Source: Portulaca oleracea (taxonomy: Eukaryota > Streptophyta > Magnoliopsida > Caryophyllales > Portulacaceae). Taken from it: 64,000 nucleotides of DNA. Shown here piece by piece: positions 1-12,239 of this stretch (positions within the stretch are counted from its first letter, which is position 1; every line of letters starts with the position of its first letter). Below the pieces are notes generated by a model. That model was not told the origin of the DNA. It saw only the letters and a list, made by a program, of their open reading frames with translations, and made no database searches. Made by a program: the position numbers and the translations under genes. The stretch spans positions 51,858,695 through 51,922,694 of the forward strand of contig CM055872.1 in NCBI GenBank assembly GCA_029582165.1, read 5' to 3'.

Positions 1-430
1 TCTCTTTCTTATCCTGGCTTAGAGCAAGTTAGACATGATCGAGGATAGACCTGTCAATTTTTTATCTAAGCCGATAAACCAAACTTGCCCAAAAATTCTG
101 ATATTTGAACATGATTTTCTCGACCCAAACCCAAAATAAATCGAACCCAAGAAACCCGCCACAAGGTTAAACACAACCCGTCTGTTTGATCCGAAAAATT
201 TATTTTTTAAGTTAAAACTCTATGAGAATTTGTGACTTTTAGTTGAAATTAATGACTATTAAACTATACCTAAACTCGGCAATTTCTTATTTCTCCAATT
301 TAAATCCAAACATTTGCAAGAAGGAAAATGAATGTTTCTTCTTGAGTGAATTTTCCTTCTCTTATGGACCACAAAATATCAAATACTTTTTTTCATATTT
401 GGTTCTGTTTTGAAGGCTCAGATTCTAGTT
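1..430. other. Gene-free flank downstream of FLXL2
   Basis: No coding potential, RNA gene or recognisable repeat was seen on either strand. The sequence is moderately AT-rich. It lies beyond the 3' end of the minus-strand gene that follows and may contain its distal 3' UTR or polyadenylation region. Confidence 0.5.
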
Positions 431-770
431 TGAGTACTCAAAAGGAATTCCTTTGATTCATGTTCGCCACATGACTAATCAAAATACAAAACATACATCT
501 ACCTCAAAGGGAAGCACCGCATGTTGCAACTCAACAGGCCATCAACCGCAGAATCTTTATGTATGTAGCAGATAAAAGCTCGAATAAAGATGCATTGCCG
601 CACAAAAACATCAAGTGAAGGCAACAAACAGGACATTTCAGTCCAAATTTTTTGATTTCTTCAGATAACTATCATCCTTCCATGCTCCTATCTTCAGCTG
701 ATCCCCTTGAACAGAGCAGAATTGATATACAGCTGAAAGCATAGTTACCAGCCTTGTGCATACAATTGAC
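431..770 (-). other. FLXL2: Probable 3' UTR of FLXL2 homologue
   Basis: This lies immediately after the stop codon (771-773 on the minus strand) of the FLX-like gene and has no coding potential of its own. The distal limit is a guess: no single strong AATAAA signal stands out on the minus strand. A transcript would be needed to fix it. Confidence 0.4.
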
Positions 771-3700
771 TTACCTAGGAGCTGCATTCCCACCTCGAGG
801 CTGTGCATCATGCCCTGGCAGAGTACGACCTGGTGCAGGTTGTGGTGCTGCAGCTCCATAAGGCATGTTATTTGGTGGTGGCTGACCTGAACCCCTAGAA
901 TGTGCATCATAGTTGGCAGCCCGAGGCATTTCATATGATGCTGCTCTTGTCGGGTCAAAAGGAGGGGGTCTCTGCATGTCATAACCAGCCCCTCTGTATG
1001 CATCATAACCGGGTATTCTCTGAGGATTGTAGGCCTGACCTCCCTGTGTGTCATAATTGGGGCCCCTGGATGCATCATAAGGACCTCCTCTTTGGGCCTC
1101 ATACACAGCTACCCTTGTGGGGTCATAGCCCCCTCTTGCACCAGCTGGCCCAGACTGAGGTGTTGCATAAGTTGGTGTTCCGCCACCACTGGCCACTGCA
1201 CCACCTGCCCCAACAGGTGCAGTCACAGCACCACCACTTGTAGGAAATGCACCGTGTACCTAATATACAAAAACCCAAGATGATTGTTGGATCTCTTCTT
1301 TTTCTAGGTGGCTAAAAAGCCACTACATGCTTAAGGCTGAGAATAATTAAGAGTCAGCAATGGATAAAATTTCCTTTACAATTACAAGAAAGAATGCATT
1401 TCCAACAACCTGGATGGCGAAAAAATTATCCAAGCATACAAATGCAGTCTCATATTGCCTCATAGAAACAAGAATCAGCTCTTGGGATTCAGCATTCTTT
1501 CTTGTCAGATACTCTATGGCTAAGGTTGCAAATATCTAAAATCCTCCAGGACCTCAAATAGTATGAATGTCTTATGAGCATTGTGCGTAAATGACAGCAC
1601 CAAGCTAAGAAACAATACACAACATTCCAAAGTCCCACTTATACCCAGAAAAAGCAACAACCAAGACAAGGAAATGCATTTTATCATCTACTAGCAGTGA
1701 ATCCAGCACAAATATTTTAATTTTTATCTGTTTGGCAAGGAAAAAATATATTATAAATACATTCAAAAGAACAGATGCACAGTTGCATCCTACAAAAGCT
1801 ATGTAGAACACTACAACCAAAATCTAAAATAACACAAAACCAGCCACATCAATAGATGAAGTACTAAGCTTCATACTATCCCAAAAAGATTCTGCCCATA
1901 TAATAACATGCATTAGATGCTACAAAAGTTGCATATTACCCTGCCCAAAGGTCCCAAATGATAATGAACAACAATTAGTACAGAAATGTCACAAATCTAT
2001 CAAAGATACACTGTTTGCAAGTTCTTTCTGCAAAAACATGCATTCTCCTCCAGGGTACCCAATTCCTCCCCCAAGACTCCCACCCATGGGCTATTTTTTC
2101 CACTATTGGTTCATTGGGAGCATAGCAGAACATCTGTTGGATAACTTCATGAAAGAAAGTTAAGACAGGAGTCCCACAAGGTTATTCGCTTCAATTATGA
2201 CACAAAAAGTACAGATTCACCAATAAGACACTTTAGTAAGTCATTTACAAAAGAAGTTCTACAAATTATTTCAATTAAGAAAGGGGCTAAGAGTATTACT
2301 TTCAGAAGGTAGGAGTCATCGGTCCAAATCCAATGGTAGGAAAAACTTATAAGATACCATACACTACAATACCTAAAAAGTTTGTCTACTCATCTTCTAC
2401 AGTTCTACTTATTAAGACTATATACAGTCCGCTAGCTATACAGATTTATAATCTTATAATAAAGAACTTTTATAGTTCCATTTGAACAGAAGACACACAC
2501 CCAAGTTTGGCTCCGCTATCCAATCATGATTTTCCTACCCACAAAAGGGAATGGTCCTTCCCTTGGAGCTGGTTGTGGGCAGCAAGGGATTTGAACCTCA
2601 GATATTGTGGTTCATAGAAACACACTAAAAAAAAAGCTCCAGATGACATAAGCAGGAAAGATTGCGCAACGCATGGGCTTTTTTGGATGCGAGGCACACT
2701 TTATGCTTAACATCATTACCAAACCATAATGTTTTTGAAAATAAGTAGACACTACATCAAATAAGTGATAAGACTTTAATATAACTATGAAAAACAGCAC
2801 ATATTTTGCATTCTGTTCGGCTAGGAGGGATACAGAGAGGAATAAAAGATAGAAAGAGAGACAGAGGGGATGAGAAAAATATTACAAAAACAGCCACAAA
2901 TCATGAAAAATAAGAGAGGTTGATGTCGCCCTAACACAGAAGTTTTGACCTTGGTTTAAAGTACCAAAAAGCACAGGCCTATCGTACCGAGCAACAATGG
3001 TTTGGGCTTCAGGATTTCAGTGCCTAGGCACGCCTAAGGCATGCTTTTTTGAACTGCCACATGCTCTAATTCTCCAAGCTACAGAACCCACCCCGCCTCC
3101 ATTGGATATCTTCCACAAAGTATCCTTAAGGAAGCTTTCCTCTCCTCAGCCATTTCAGGTTAAGACGATAAGAGAATGCATTTCTCTCTATAAGAATAAG
3201 AACAGTGGGAGAGAAGGGATGCCAACATTTGGTTTTTGAATATGACGGCCCTTTATCTGAAGAAGTAATAAGAATTAGAGGTGCTAAGCTTTTTATCATC
3301 CTGGAGCTGAGCCACTTTTCTGCAGAACCTCCCCTACAATATCGTCAACACAGAAAGATTGGTGTGATTCCTCTATTCCTACGACACCAGAATACTGAAC
3401 CAAAAATTAAAAAAAAACATGAGAAAAATGCATATTGGCTACTGACTGTGAAGCCCAAATTCTTAACTGGAGGGCACACCAAAGGCCTCCCCCCTTGCAT
3501 CCCTTAGAGAGGGAGGGTAAGGTTGTTGGTTTTTTCATCTTGTCAAAGGGTTTAGCCTTAAGTTCTTGGGGTTGATTAAGATCTTCTAGAAGATATCACA
3601 CTAATAATAAGGTATTACTGAACTTCAAAAAAAAAATTAAAATAAAATCGGACACCAAAATGTTACTCTAATACAACATTCAATGAACAGTGAGTGCATA

Positions 3701-4751
3701 TACATTACCACCTGTTGTGCTCCATAACCATCATCATAGGAACTTTGTCCGGAAGGATTGTACCCAGAAGCGTCATTTTCGCCATATCCAATTTGTCCGT
3801 AGGCTTCTTCACACACACCCCCAAAAAAACATAGAGAACCAAAGCATAAGACAGTTAGAGAGGAGTATTGAAAACTACATGCAACACATAAAAAGGTGAT
3901 CACAATAATGAATGTACCAGTTCTTTTATCATTGTTCGCAGTATTACTCAATTCAGCACGAAGTTTTGCCACCTCTTCCGCCATTGTCCTGTACTCTTTG
4001 TCCATAACTTGAAGTGATTCAAGATGGTCATGATAAACCTTCCTTTCATGATCATACGTCGCTCTGGAAGAAGAAAGATTTATCAAGGCGTGTTAAAAAT
4101 AAAATGGGGCAGTGAAATAGGGAATTCTGCACATGCAATATACAATGTGTAAAAGTATTAATAACTCCCCAAATGTGGAGAAAATACATACCTGCACTGA
4201 TGAAACTCCTGTTTGAGGTGGTTGAGTTCAGACAACAAAGCAGGCAGTTGTCGTAAATCAACGTGGGCTTTCTGAAGCTCATTAGATAATTGTTGCACCC
4301 TTGCCATAAGATCTTGTCGTGCTTCAGCCAAGCTTTGAGCCTCTGCACGAGCCTGTTGCAGGTCCATCTTAAGGCGATCTGCTGCCCTCAACTCAGCTTC
4401 CATATTTGACATTCTTTCCACAAGACCCCTCATCTGTTGCTCTCTCTCCGATTTTACAGCTTCTATTTGAGACTCTAATATCTGTAGCTCCTGCTGTGCA
4501 GCAGCAAGCTGCTGTCTCAATGTCCCTTGGGTGGTGGCAAGCCTTCGGTTCTCTGTTGCCAGCCTCTCCATCTCCACATGTTGAGCAGCAAGCTTCTGCT
4601 CCAAAATTTCAGGTGGAGGCAACATGTCAATGGGGGGGAAACCACCAGGTGGAGGCAGTATCCCTGCACCAAATGCCTCGGAGTGCAACATACCAGGACC
4701 CGGAAGAGGGCGCCTCATATGATGGGGTGGGATTCGACCTGTGCTCCCCAT
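771..4751 (-). CDS. FLXL2: FLX-LIKE 2 (FLXL2/FLL2) coiled-coil protein, four coding exons
   Basis: Coding exons on the minus strand are 4751-4192, 4063-3918, 3803-3712 and 1259-771. All introns have GT/AG borders, and the exons join to 1287 nt (428 residues plus stop) with no break. The start is the ATG at 4751; the leading residues MGSTGRIPPHHMRRPLPGPG are the family signature, and an AG acceptor lies just upstream (exon begins about 4758). Residues about 20-50 are Pro/Gly-rich. About 50-235 form a long heptad coiled coil. The tail (about 267-428) is Gly/Pro/Tyr-rich, with about ten decapeptide-like YDxxR/YExxR repeats at 311-388. In Arabidopsis, FLX relatives act in flowering-time control with FRIGIDA, and FLL2 promotes phase separation of RNA 3'-end processing bodies with FCA. 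A nuclear scaffold role here is inferred from homology. The tail repeat looks longer than in the Arabidopsis protein as I recall it. Confidence 0.93.
1260..3711 (-). other. Large last intron of FLXL2 (about 2.45 kb)
   Basis: It is bounded by a GT donor at 3711-3710 (after codon CAG) and an AG acceptor at 1261-1260. It is AT-rich and has no ORF matching a protein family on either strand. The only internal structure noticed is a possible SINE remnant near 2.5 kb. Its length is much greater than that of the other two coding introns (about 110-130 nt). Confidence 0.75.
2480..2612 (-). repeat. Possible SINE remnant (pol III B-box-like motif)
   Basis: Read on the minus strand, 2590-2605 contains GAGGTTCAAATCCC, which resembles the internal B box of tRNA-derived SINEs. 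No convincing A box, poly(A) tail or target duplication was found, so it may be chance. It lies inside the last intron of the FLX-like gene. Confidence 0.2.
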
Positions 4752-4758
4752 CCAGCCA

Positions 4759-6233
4759 CTGCTAGTCAAAATTAGAACAAGATTAGGAGTATGAATTGCA
4801 GTTCATCAAATTTAAGTGAAACCAATGCAGAAACAATAACTACTCTTTTAGCCAAACCAGAATCAAAATAAACTCTATCCAAAGATGTTTTTTTCTTCAA
4901 AGCCAATCGATCAACCAGCCACCTAATCATAAACAACCACACATTGGGAGTGAGAATAGCAAAGTCGGTTTCCTAAAGACATTTTATGTTAATCAAAGAA
5001 TTCCATGATGCAATTAATTCGTAAGTGCTCAGAAAAAGGACTGAAAAAGCTCCAGTAATTTAACATCTAGAGATATTTTCTAGAGCTTCCATGTCTCCTG
5101 GATGATATATCCACAGCCATCGTTTGGTATCTTAAGAGCAATCTCAATAACACCAGCAGAAATCTTCCATTCCACCCAAAAAAAAGAGGGGGAGGGTGAC
5201 TCTAATCTTGCGTCATGTTGAATTCTTAGTGGACAATTATGAACAAGGTAAAAAGCTTTCCTATAGTCTGTAGAAAATATGATGACTTGCTACAGTAGCG
5301 GATCTAGGCCATGAGATTAGGGGTGTCCCTCTATGATATTCACCACACATTTAGAAATAATATTCATACAAACGCAAAACATTTCAATGCTCAATAGTGC
5401 ATTATTAAAATTGCCCCTAACGTGGTTTCATATGTTTGAGATAGAAGCATGGCTGACCTTTTAGAAATTGAGCCAAATACATCCTTCTCTATAACAAACT
5501 AAACAATCATTCCAGAAATTATCACTCATTCTATCGCAAAGCCTACTTTTGACAATTTTCATGGCCAAAAACTACACCAGTTATCGTGGATAACTGGATA
5601 ATCAATGACAACTCTCTTAAGATAACAATTAACAAACCACATGAAACACCTGTTTTGTGCACTTTGTAATAAAAGTTTCCAATTTGATCCTATGAGATAA
5701 GTTAGGTAATGTTTATGATTAGGTTGCTTCTCTATAGTTCAATCTTCATATTTGTGATTTGGCCCAATAGTTCAATAGAACCAAGGTTATATCTTTTATG
5801 CTACGAACAGAATTAGACTTTTATGCAAAGGGTACTGAATTTTAAAAACATTGTAATGGCTATAAGAAGCAGCAGGTCTGAATAAGATTCAGTCATTCAT
5901 CAACAGGGCAGCAAATTACGTGAAAATCCCCTTGTTTAAATCTAAAGCCACTTTCCTTCAACCTACGCTCCTTATCTTAGCTATAACTTAATTTCAACAG
6001 AGTAAGAGAAGGTCAAAAGGATTTTCAATCAGCCTAATTTTAATGGCTATTAAAATCAAGGAATTCCAAAAGCAAAACTAGAAAAGGGAACCCCAGATTA
6101 CGAGTGTAAAAATCACCTGTTTAAAAAGCTCAAAACAAAGCCATATGACACAATCTAAACCCTAAAGGTGAAATGACGAAACTATAGTGAAAATTAGAGA
6201 ATTAGTATTAGATTTAGACAAATAGGAACTCAC
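4759..6233 (-). other. 5'-UTR intron of FLXL2
   Basis: It is inferred from a strong GTGAGT donor (minus strand 6233-6228) after a short GC-rich leader exon, and an AG acceptor at 4760-4759, eight bases before the start ATG. No coding potential was seen inside. At about 5293-5338 there is a sequence beginning CAGTAGCGGATCTAGG with a GGGGTGTCC motif. A similar sequence occurs in reverse at about 20760-20905, so this is probably a dispersed repeat end. Confidence 0.65.
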
Positions 6234-6345
6234 AGTCACTGGTGCGTCTGTTCCGGCGACACTGCTGCGTTTGTTCCGATCGCCGACGGTGGGCGAGTGG
6301 GCGGCTGGCGCGCTGGGCTGTGGCGTCGACCGAGAAAGCAAGAAG
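6234..6345 (-). promoter_or_regulatory. FLXL2: Non-coding leader exon and start region of FLXL2
   Basis: A short GC-rich stretch (about 6245-6330) stands out from AT-rich surroundings and ends at the GTGAGT donor at 6233. It is the expected position of exon 1. The AT-rich sequence just beyond it (6380-6490) would be the core promoter, but no single TATA box can be chosen with confidence. The transcription start is approximate. Confidence 0.5.
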
Positions 6346-6399
6346 AGAGGAGGGTTTCAGTCGTTCTTGCGTTCAACAGAGAGGATGAAGTTTTTTCAA

Positions 6400-7798
6400 T
6401 TTAGTTTTCTAATTTTACTCAAAAAATTGAAAACTATAATTTCATTTCATTTACTCTAAAATTGAAAACTATAATTTTACTCAAAAAAAGAATATTAGGT
6501 CTGTTGTTTCGTCTCTGAGGTTTGTTTTGCAGTTTTTTTTTTTTTTTTGCATCATGCTTACATGAAGGAGATAATTTTCACAATCAGTATATTTGTCAAT
6601 TATCTTGTAAACATTTATCAAATATCTTTTTTATTAAAAACTTTGTCTAATATAGTGTACAATTGGTTGTAAATATAAGATTTATTGATTTATTTATTCT
6701 AGAAGAGAGAATAATTTTATCTATTATATTTTATTATTTTAATAATATAATAATTTATTATTGTTTGGCATCAACTTTTGTAAGGGTGATGTTAGTGTTG
6801 CGGACTTTGTTGTCGTTTTGGCTTTGATAATTAATCAGCAGTATGACTTATAACTTGTGTTTACACATGATTTTACTATTTTACCCTCAAATAATATAAC
6901 AAGCAAATTACTGCTTTTTGTATCTTGTGTTTACACACGAATGTACTATATTACCCTTGAGTACAATAACCAACCAGCATAACATCAAAGGAAAGTTAAG
7001 TTACTAGACCTATTAATTCGATCGGGGGCATATTGAATATAGGTCAATTGTACACCTGATTAGCATAAATACGGGTCGGTTGTACTTTGAGTTCGAGTAA
7101 ATATGACGTAAAACATGAGTGACATATATTTCAGGTTTAGGTAAATACGGTCAAGTTTATTTTGAGTTGAAGTAAATATGGGTCAATTGCTATTTGAGAG
7201 TACGAATAAAATTAATTTTATATAAATAAATTTTGGTATAATTATAATACTATAATATTTGTATAATGAAAATGGTTGGAGTCTCAACATATGAAAATTT
7301 TGAATGCATTATATTTTAGTATGAAAATTAAATTATTGTATGTATTTGAATATAATACTACATTTAAATTATAGCATATTGTACTGTTCTTTGTAATTTT
7401 CTATATTCATTATTGTCCAAGACAATATATAATTAATGTAATAAATTTATGTACATTATTACATCAAACCAGCAAATAATGACTTATATGTACCTTCTAT
7501 TTTATAGAAACTATTTTTTGGGTACAATGTTTTTAGAAATGATTTTTATGCAAACAAGTTAAATAAAAACTCTTAAGTCAATATAATAACTTTAATAAAA
7601 ATAATTTTCAATAATATGGTCTCCTAAAAATCAATACTGTAAAATATAGGGTACCTTTTAGTAATTTATTGTCAAACCAGTAATAAAAACTGTAATTTTT
7701 AGCCCGTGCCTTGCACAGGCATCCTTTACTAGTTTTTTTTAAGAAGGTAAAAAAAAGAAAACTGAATCTTTTATGTTTGACAATGGGCCTGGCGTGCC
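6400..7798. other. AT-rich intergenic spacer
   Basis: No gene was found on either strand. The content is long AT-rich runs, a two-copy direct repeat at 6854-6968, and a loose series of related phrases (variants of AAATACGGGTC / TTTGAGTT) at 7060-7200. It separates the host gene from the transposon-rich part of the window. Confidence 0.6.
6854..6968. repeat. Imperfect direct repeat, two copies about 70 bp apart
   Basis: Both copies begin with CTTGTGTTTACACA and continue through a TTTACTAT / GTACTATA and TTACCCT phrase for about 43 bp. They start at 6854 and 6924. No terminal structure that would mark a transposon was found. Confidence 0.6.
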
Positions 7799-7810
7799 TA
7801 ACAGATTGTT
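7799..7810. repeat. LINE target-site duplication, 3' side
   Basis: TAACAGATTGTT occurs here, directly next to the LINE poly(A) tract (read as T on the plus strand, 7809-7823). The same 12 bases occur at 20726-20737, where the 5' end of the LINE meets flanking DNA. The pair shows that the two LINE pieces belong to one insertion. Confidence 0.85.
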
Positions 7811-8511
7811 TTTTTTTTTTTTTGCCAAACACGATAGAAACGGTTACAACAAAAGGAAGAAAAACAAAACATGAAAATAAAGGAAAAAGCCCCACGAACA
7901 CCTAAGGGATGTAGCCACCGCTACTCATGGCCGATTTAGCCGCCTGGTGAGCTGGGTGCACCATCTATCGAGGAACTTTAACAATTTTGCCACTCTGGAA
8001 CTGCTTAAAAGCTCTCCTGCAACTCCAAGGCTCGACATTCTACAATGCGATTTATACCCCTTTGCCTTCCATCTTGAAGTGCCAAATAAATGGCCCAAAA
8101 CTCGCAGAAGAGCGCCGATGTTGCTCTGCCTCTTCTGTGACCTATTGTCCTCTCATTGTTCTGTGTCGTAAAAACCCATGCAGCAGCACATAGCCCCGAG
8201 CGTTTACTAAAAGCACCATCAACCATGCACACACTTTCCATCCCCAACCCTGCAACCTCCCCCCACTCTACACTGTGTTCCTTTTGCTCCTTCTTAGTAA
8301 ACCGTCTTTTGGCCATCTGCTGTTTTTTCTGCTCCCTCCACCACCTAACCTCCTGCTCCACCCTCTTGAGATTCTCTTCAAGCCCTCTGACCGGCACCAC
8401 TTTCTGATTAAGGCACACCTCGTTCCTAGCCTTCCAGATTGCCCACATTACACTAAAGAAGTCTCCTACCATACTTTTCCTATCATCTTTCCACCTAGAG
8501 AAGTAGGAGAG
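7811..8511 (-). pseudogene. LINE 3' part: RNase H-like domain and 3' UTR
   Basis: The minus-strand ORF at 8005-8472 reads through WAIWKARNE, typical of plant LINE C-termini, then MVDGAFSKRSGLCAAAWVF, an RNase H-like start with its first Asp in DGA, then CEFWAIYLAL with the expected Glu. The third acidic motif is degraded (NRIVECRAL). The frame is open back to the LTR junction at about 8511, which confirms interruption within coding sequence. It is non-functional: no RT is attached and there are stops after 8005. Confidence 0.8.
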
Positions 8512-11500
8512 TGTAACGCCCCAACCTTAATCACAAGATTAAGACTATACTTAGAATCCCAAACCTGTGATAAGCGCAGCGGAACACCTTAGGTCGAGGC
8601 ATTACCGCCGTCTCCCAAAAGAGACAAGGCAACAACACTAAAGAAACTTTCAAAACCACAAGATAACTTACTAGCTTAAAAACCTTCATATATAAAACTT
8701 ATACAACCTTTGGATAAACTACATAAACTTAAACATTGCTTAGAAAAACTATAACAACTTCCAAAAGAGTCCTGCTCGTCCTTGTTAACCGAAGCTTTCT
8801 TTAGAGAACTACCTTGAGCCTTGACTTACTTTGGCACCGACTTATCTTTGCCTTGGGAGCTCGAACCTCCTAAAACAAAACGTTAAAAACATTGAAAAAA
8901 GTGAGTGGGGAAACACTCAGTACGTAAACCTTCAGCACGTAAACCGTTTCGAAAACGGTTTTGGTGCCGGCATTTAAATTCATTTTAAAAACAAGGGAAG
9001 GGGGTTAAAATAGGGCTTGGATGACGTAAACATATACATATGCATAAACATAAACCAATGAAGGTAGAAAGTAGGTGGAACCCTTACGATCGGTGCAAGC
9101 ACCTCACACACGCGTATGCCCAAGTCGATCTAAACTTGGAATGGATGACTGCTAAGCGATGACATCAAGCGTGTCAAGGCACTCTGATCAGGAGTGCTAA
9201 AACATGAATGTAAGTATAACCATAGAATGCGGGTCCACTATTACATATAAAGACATTGTAAATCATAAAACTTGACATGGCATATATCAAGGAACCATGA
9301 GTATAATTTAGATTGTAAAGCTGGACAGTTTGCACCTTGGGACGCTAAAGACCTTAAGCGGCGGCTCTCGGAGATGGCTTTTGAAACTTGTCAACTAAGA
9401 TAAGAATAAATAAAAATGAAGAACCGAATAAGGTTCTAAATTAGATTCATAATTTCAGAAACTTAGTAATATAAATGAAATAACTTTTAAGAATAAAATT
9501 TCAGGTTGTATAGAGAATAGAGTTTATAGCATAACTTGAGTCAGAAAAATCGAAATGAAGTAAAAGAGTACATCTCGGAATAGAGAAAATCATGATCTTT
9601 AATTTTGTCAACAAGGCAAGGCCAAAATGAGTGGAAAGGCTCCAAACGGGCCCGGACAGAAACTGGAGTTTAGAAGACTTAGGACTTTCAGTTTGAGATG
9701 ATATAGAAATGGTGAAATTGGAAGGTGAAATCAGTGAATGAACTTGGACCTTGGGTTGACGGGTTAGATTGATGAAGGATGGCCCTTAACTAATAGAGAT
9801 TAGAATGGAAGTTATTGAACTTAAAGGTGGCTTAAGGACGTGGCAATTGAGGTGAGATATGACGAAATGTGAATAAATTGTCGGTTTCGGGATGTGGTCG
9901 AACGACCAAGATTTGAGTTGAATTGTGAGAGAATAAAGCTTTAGAGTTACTTATCACTTGGAGGTTAATAAAATTGGGTGAGAGACTTGGTTAAAACCGA
10001 AACCTTGGGCTTTCATTGCTAAAACTTAAGAAGAGAAACTAGAACTTGTACTTGACTTATAATCTCTATGAAAGAGATCTTAGGACACGCTTAGGTCTTC
10101 AAACCATGCTTTTTACTCTTAAACTCATATTCCCAAGATCATGTTATATATTCCTAACTTATCATATCTTAAAAACCTCTATTGGATGGATTTAAGACCC
10201 TTAGGAAAGAATTTACACAACCCACTGGCAGAAACTTTGTCTGGATGCCCTTATTCCCGAGCTCGTAACTCATACTCCCGATATCGGATGACTATGAACC
10301 ATACCTTTCTGGAAAGCTTGCAATGAGCCCTAAAACTTTCATGTACCATAAAAACCAAAGAGGTCTCCAAAGGGACGAAAAACAGCCCTCAAAACACTGA
10401 CTCAGAATTCGTATATAGAAACGTGAGGTTACGGTTTTGACCGTAACTCGGGCTATACATGTCGGAAATTCGAAATTCCAAAGCCTATGGTTTGCTAACA
10501 CTTCAAGCTATCAAATGGAGTAAAAATCTGGGCAAAAATATCACTTTCATACCACTGTAAATTTCCAGAATTGAAACAGAAACTTTTGTTGTACTTAAAC
10601 TCAGCTCTAATGAGTTTTAAGCTCTTAATTTCTCACTAACCTCAACCAAATTTCACTTAACTTTAATCCACTATATTTCCAGAATATAAACCTTGAAAAT
10701 TTACTCATCAAGGACCTTAAAAACCACATGCAACCATGGATTAAACATAAACTCAACATCCACCATGAATTCAACCACAAAACTTCATAAACGCTTAGAA
10801 ATACACTCAAAACTTAAACCCTAACTTAACCAATACAATTATATACTTGAATTCAAGATAAAAGAGAGTAAAAGAGATGAAATTTACAAGAGAAACATAT
10901 ATAAAACACGAATTTTCAGATTAGGGTTGTAAGAAATTGAAATTGGGGGTTTGAGAGATTACCCTTGAGGTTAAAAATGGATGAAAACACAAGAGGGAGG
11001 AAGAAGAGGGCCGCGGCCACTGGTGGCTGGCGGTTTCCGGTGCCGGCTGGCCGGAAAAAACCCGGTGGTGGTGGCTGGGGATGCACAGCCGAGCAAGGGA
11101 GGGAGAAGAGTGAGGAGAATGTGTTTGGTGTTTGAGAATAAAAGTGTAGTAATTGAATACAACCCCCTTCTTCTAACTAATATATACATCTATCATCCAT
11201 TCTAATTAAAACTAATACAACTTAAACACTTAGAAAGATAAAAATTAAGACAAGTAAATAAAAATAGTTGTAATTTGGTAAATTGTAATATTGGGTTTGT
11301 AATAGATATAATTAATGGTAACAATTTGAATTAAAGGAAATAAGACTTGAACTAGAGAAATTAAATAAATAGGACATAAATATTATTTGTAATTAAAGAA
11401 AATAAATATAACCCAAATAAATTAAAGTTTGGGTAATAAAATATAAATGTTAAAAGGTAGAATAATTAAACCCCTTTTTGGTTACACACAAAAATAAAAT

Positions 11501-11545
11501 ACAACGGAACTTGGATTAAAAATAATACAGTGGGTAAAATTACCA
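8512..11545 (-). repeat. 3' LTR of the Tekay-like element
   Basis: On the plus strand it starts TGTAACGCCCC and ends about ATTACCA, so it has TG...CA-type ends. It matches 14915-17962 over nearly its full length with a few short indels. A minus-strand TATA (TATATA, 11180-11188) is followed by a CT-rich leader, so U3 is only about 360 bp and R-U5 about 2.7 kb. A GC-rich island at 11000-11095 contains a short plus-strand ORF that is unlikely to be a gene. Confidence 0.88.
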
Positions 11546-11555
11546 CTTGAAATTA

Positions 11556-12239
11556 TGTAAAATATCTTCCACAATCTAGTTAACCCTTTCGGTTTGACCA
11601 TCACTCTCCGGATGGTATGAGCTACTAAAATTGAGTCGCGTACCGAAAGCTTTCTGTAGTGCGCTCCAAAATCTCGATTGGAACCTGGTATCTCGGTCTG
11701 ATACTATGTCTCTTGGAATTCCGTGCAACCGGACAATCTCTTGAATATATATATTAGCTAGCTTATCTATCTTCCACCCTTCGTGGATAGGAACAAAATG
11801 TGCCGACTTGGTCAGGCGGTCTACAATCACCCAGATGGCATTTTTCCTGGCCATGGTGAGGGGTAAACCCATGATGAAATCCATAGAAATTGATTCCCAT
11901 TTCCACGTGGGAATTCCCAAGGGTCGGAGCTCTCCTGATGGTCGTTGATGTTCGGCCTTGATCCTCTGACAAGTTAGACACTTATTCACATAATTGGCTA
12001 TGTCCCCTTTTCATGTTTGGCCACCAGAAAATTTCCTTTAAATCCCTATACATTTTGGTACCTCCAGGGTGCATAGAGTATAATGAGTTGTGGCTTTCTT
12101 CCATAAGCTTCAGCCTTAAATTTCCTTTGTTAGGCACACACAACCTGTTCTGAAATCTTAGGGTTCCATCGTCTTGAATTAGGAAAATCAGTATCGGGGT
12201 TGCATGAATGATTTGGCAAAAGTTGCTTGGGATATGCAA
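11556..12239 (-). pseudogene. Ty3/gypsy integrase fragment, frameshifted
   Basis: The minus strand encodes the H2C2 zinc-binding region (HNSLYSMHPGGTKMYRDLKE, then CLTCQRIKAEHQ) and part of the catalytic core, including SISMDFIMGLP, IVSDRDTRF and YHPESDGQTERVN. These give the first two Asp and the Glu region of the DDE triad. A one-base insertion in a G run near 12005 separates the two halves. A TAG stop follows ERVN, and a few more codons match the family (IVEDIL) before the LTR. The C-terminal domain and chromodomain are absent. The protein inserts element DNA into the genome in intact relatives; this copy cannot. Confidence 0.85.

Noticed and set aside
2590..2605. tRNA gene suggested by a B-box-like sequence
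   Set aside because: There is no A box at the right distance and no cloverleaf. At most it is a SINE remnant.
10981..11205. 74-residue plus-strand ORF, present identically at 17401-17625
   Set aside because: It lies in the GC-rich leader part of both LTRs, is antisense to the element and shows no domain. Two copies simply reflect the LTR pair.
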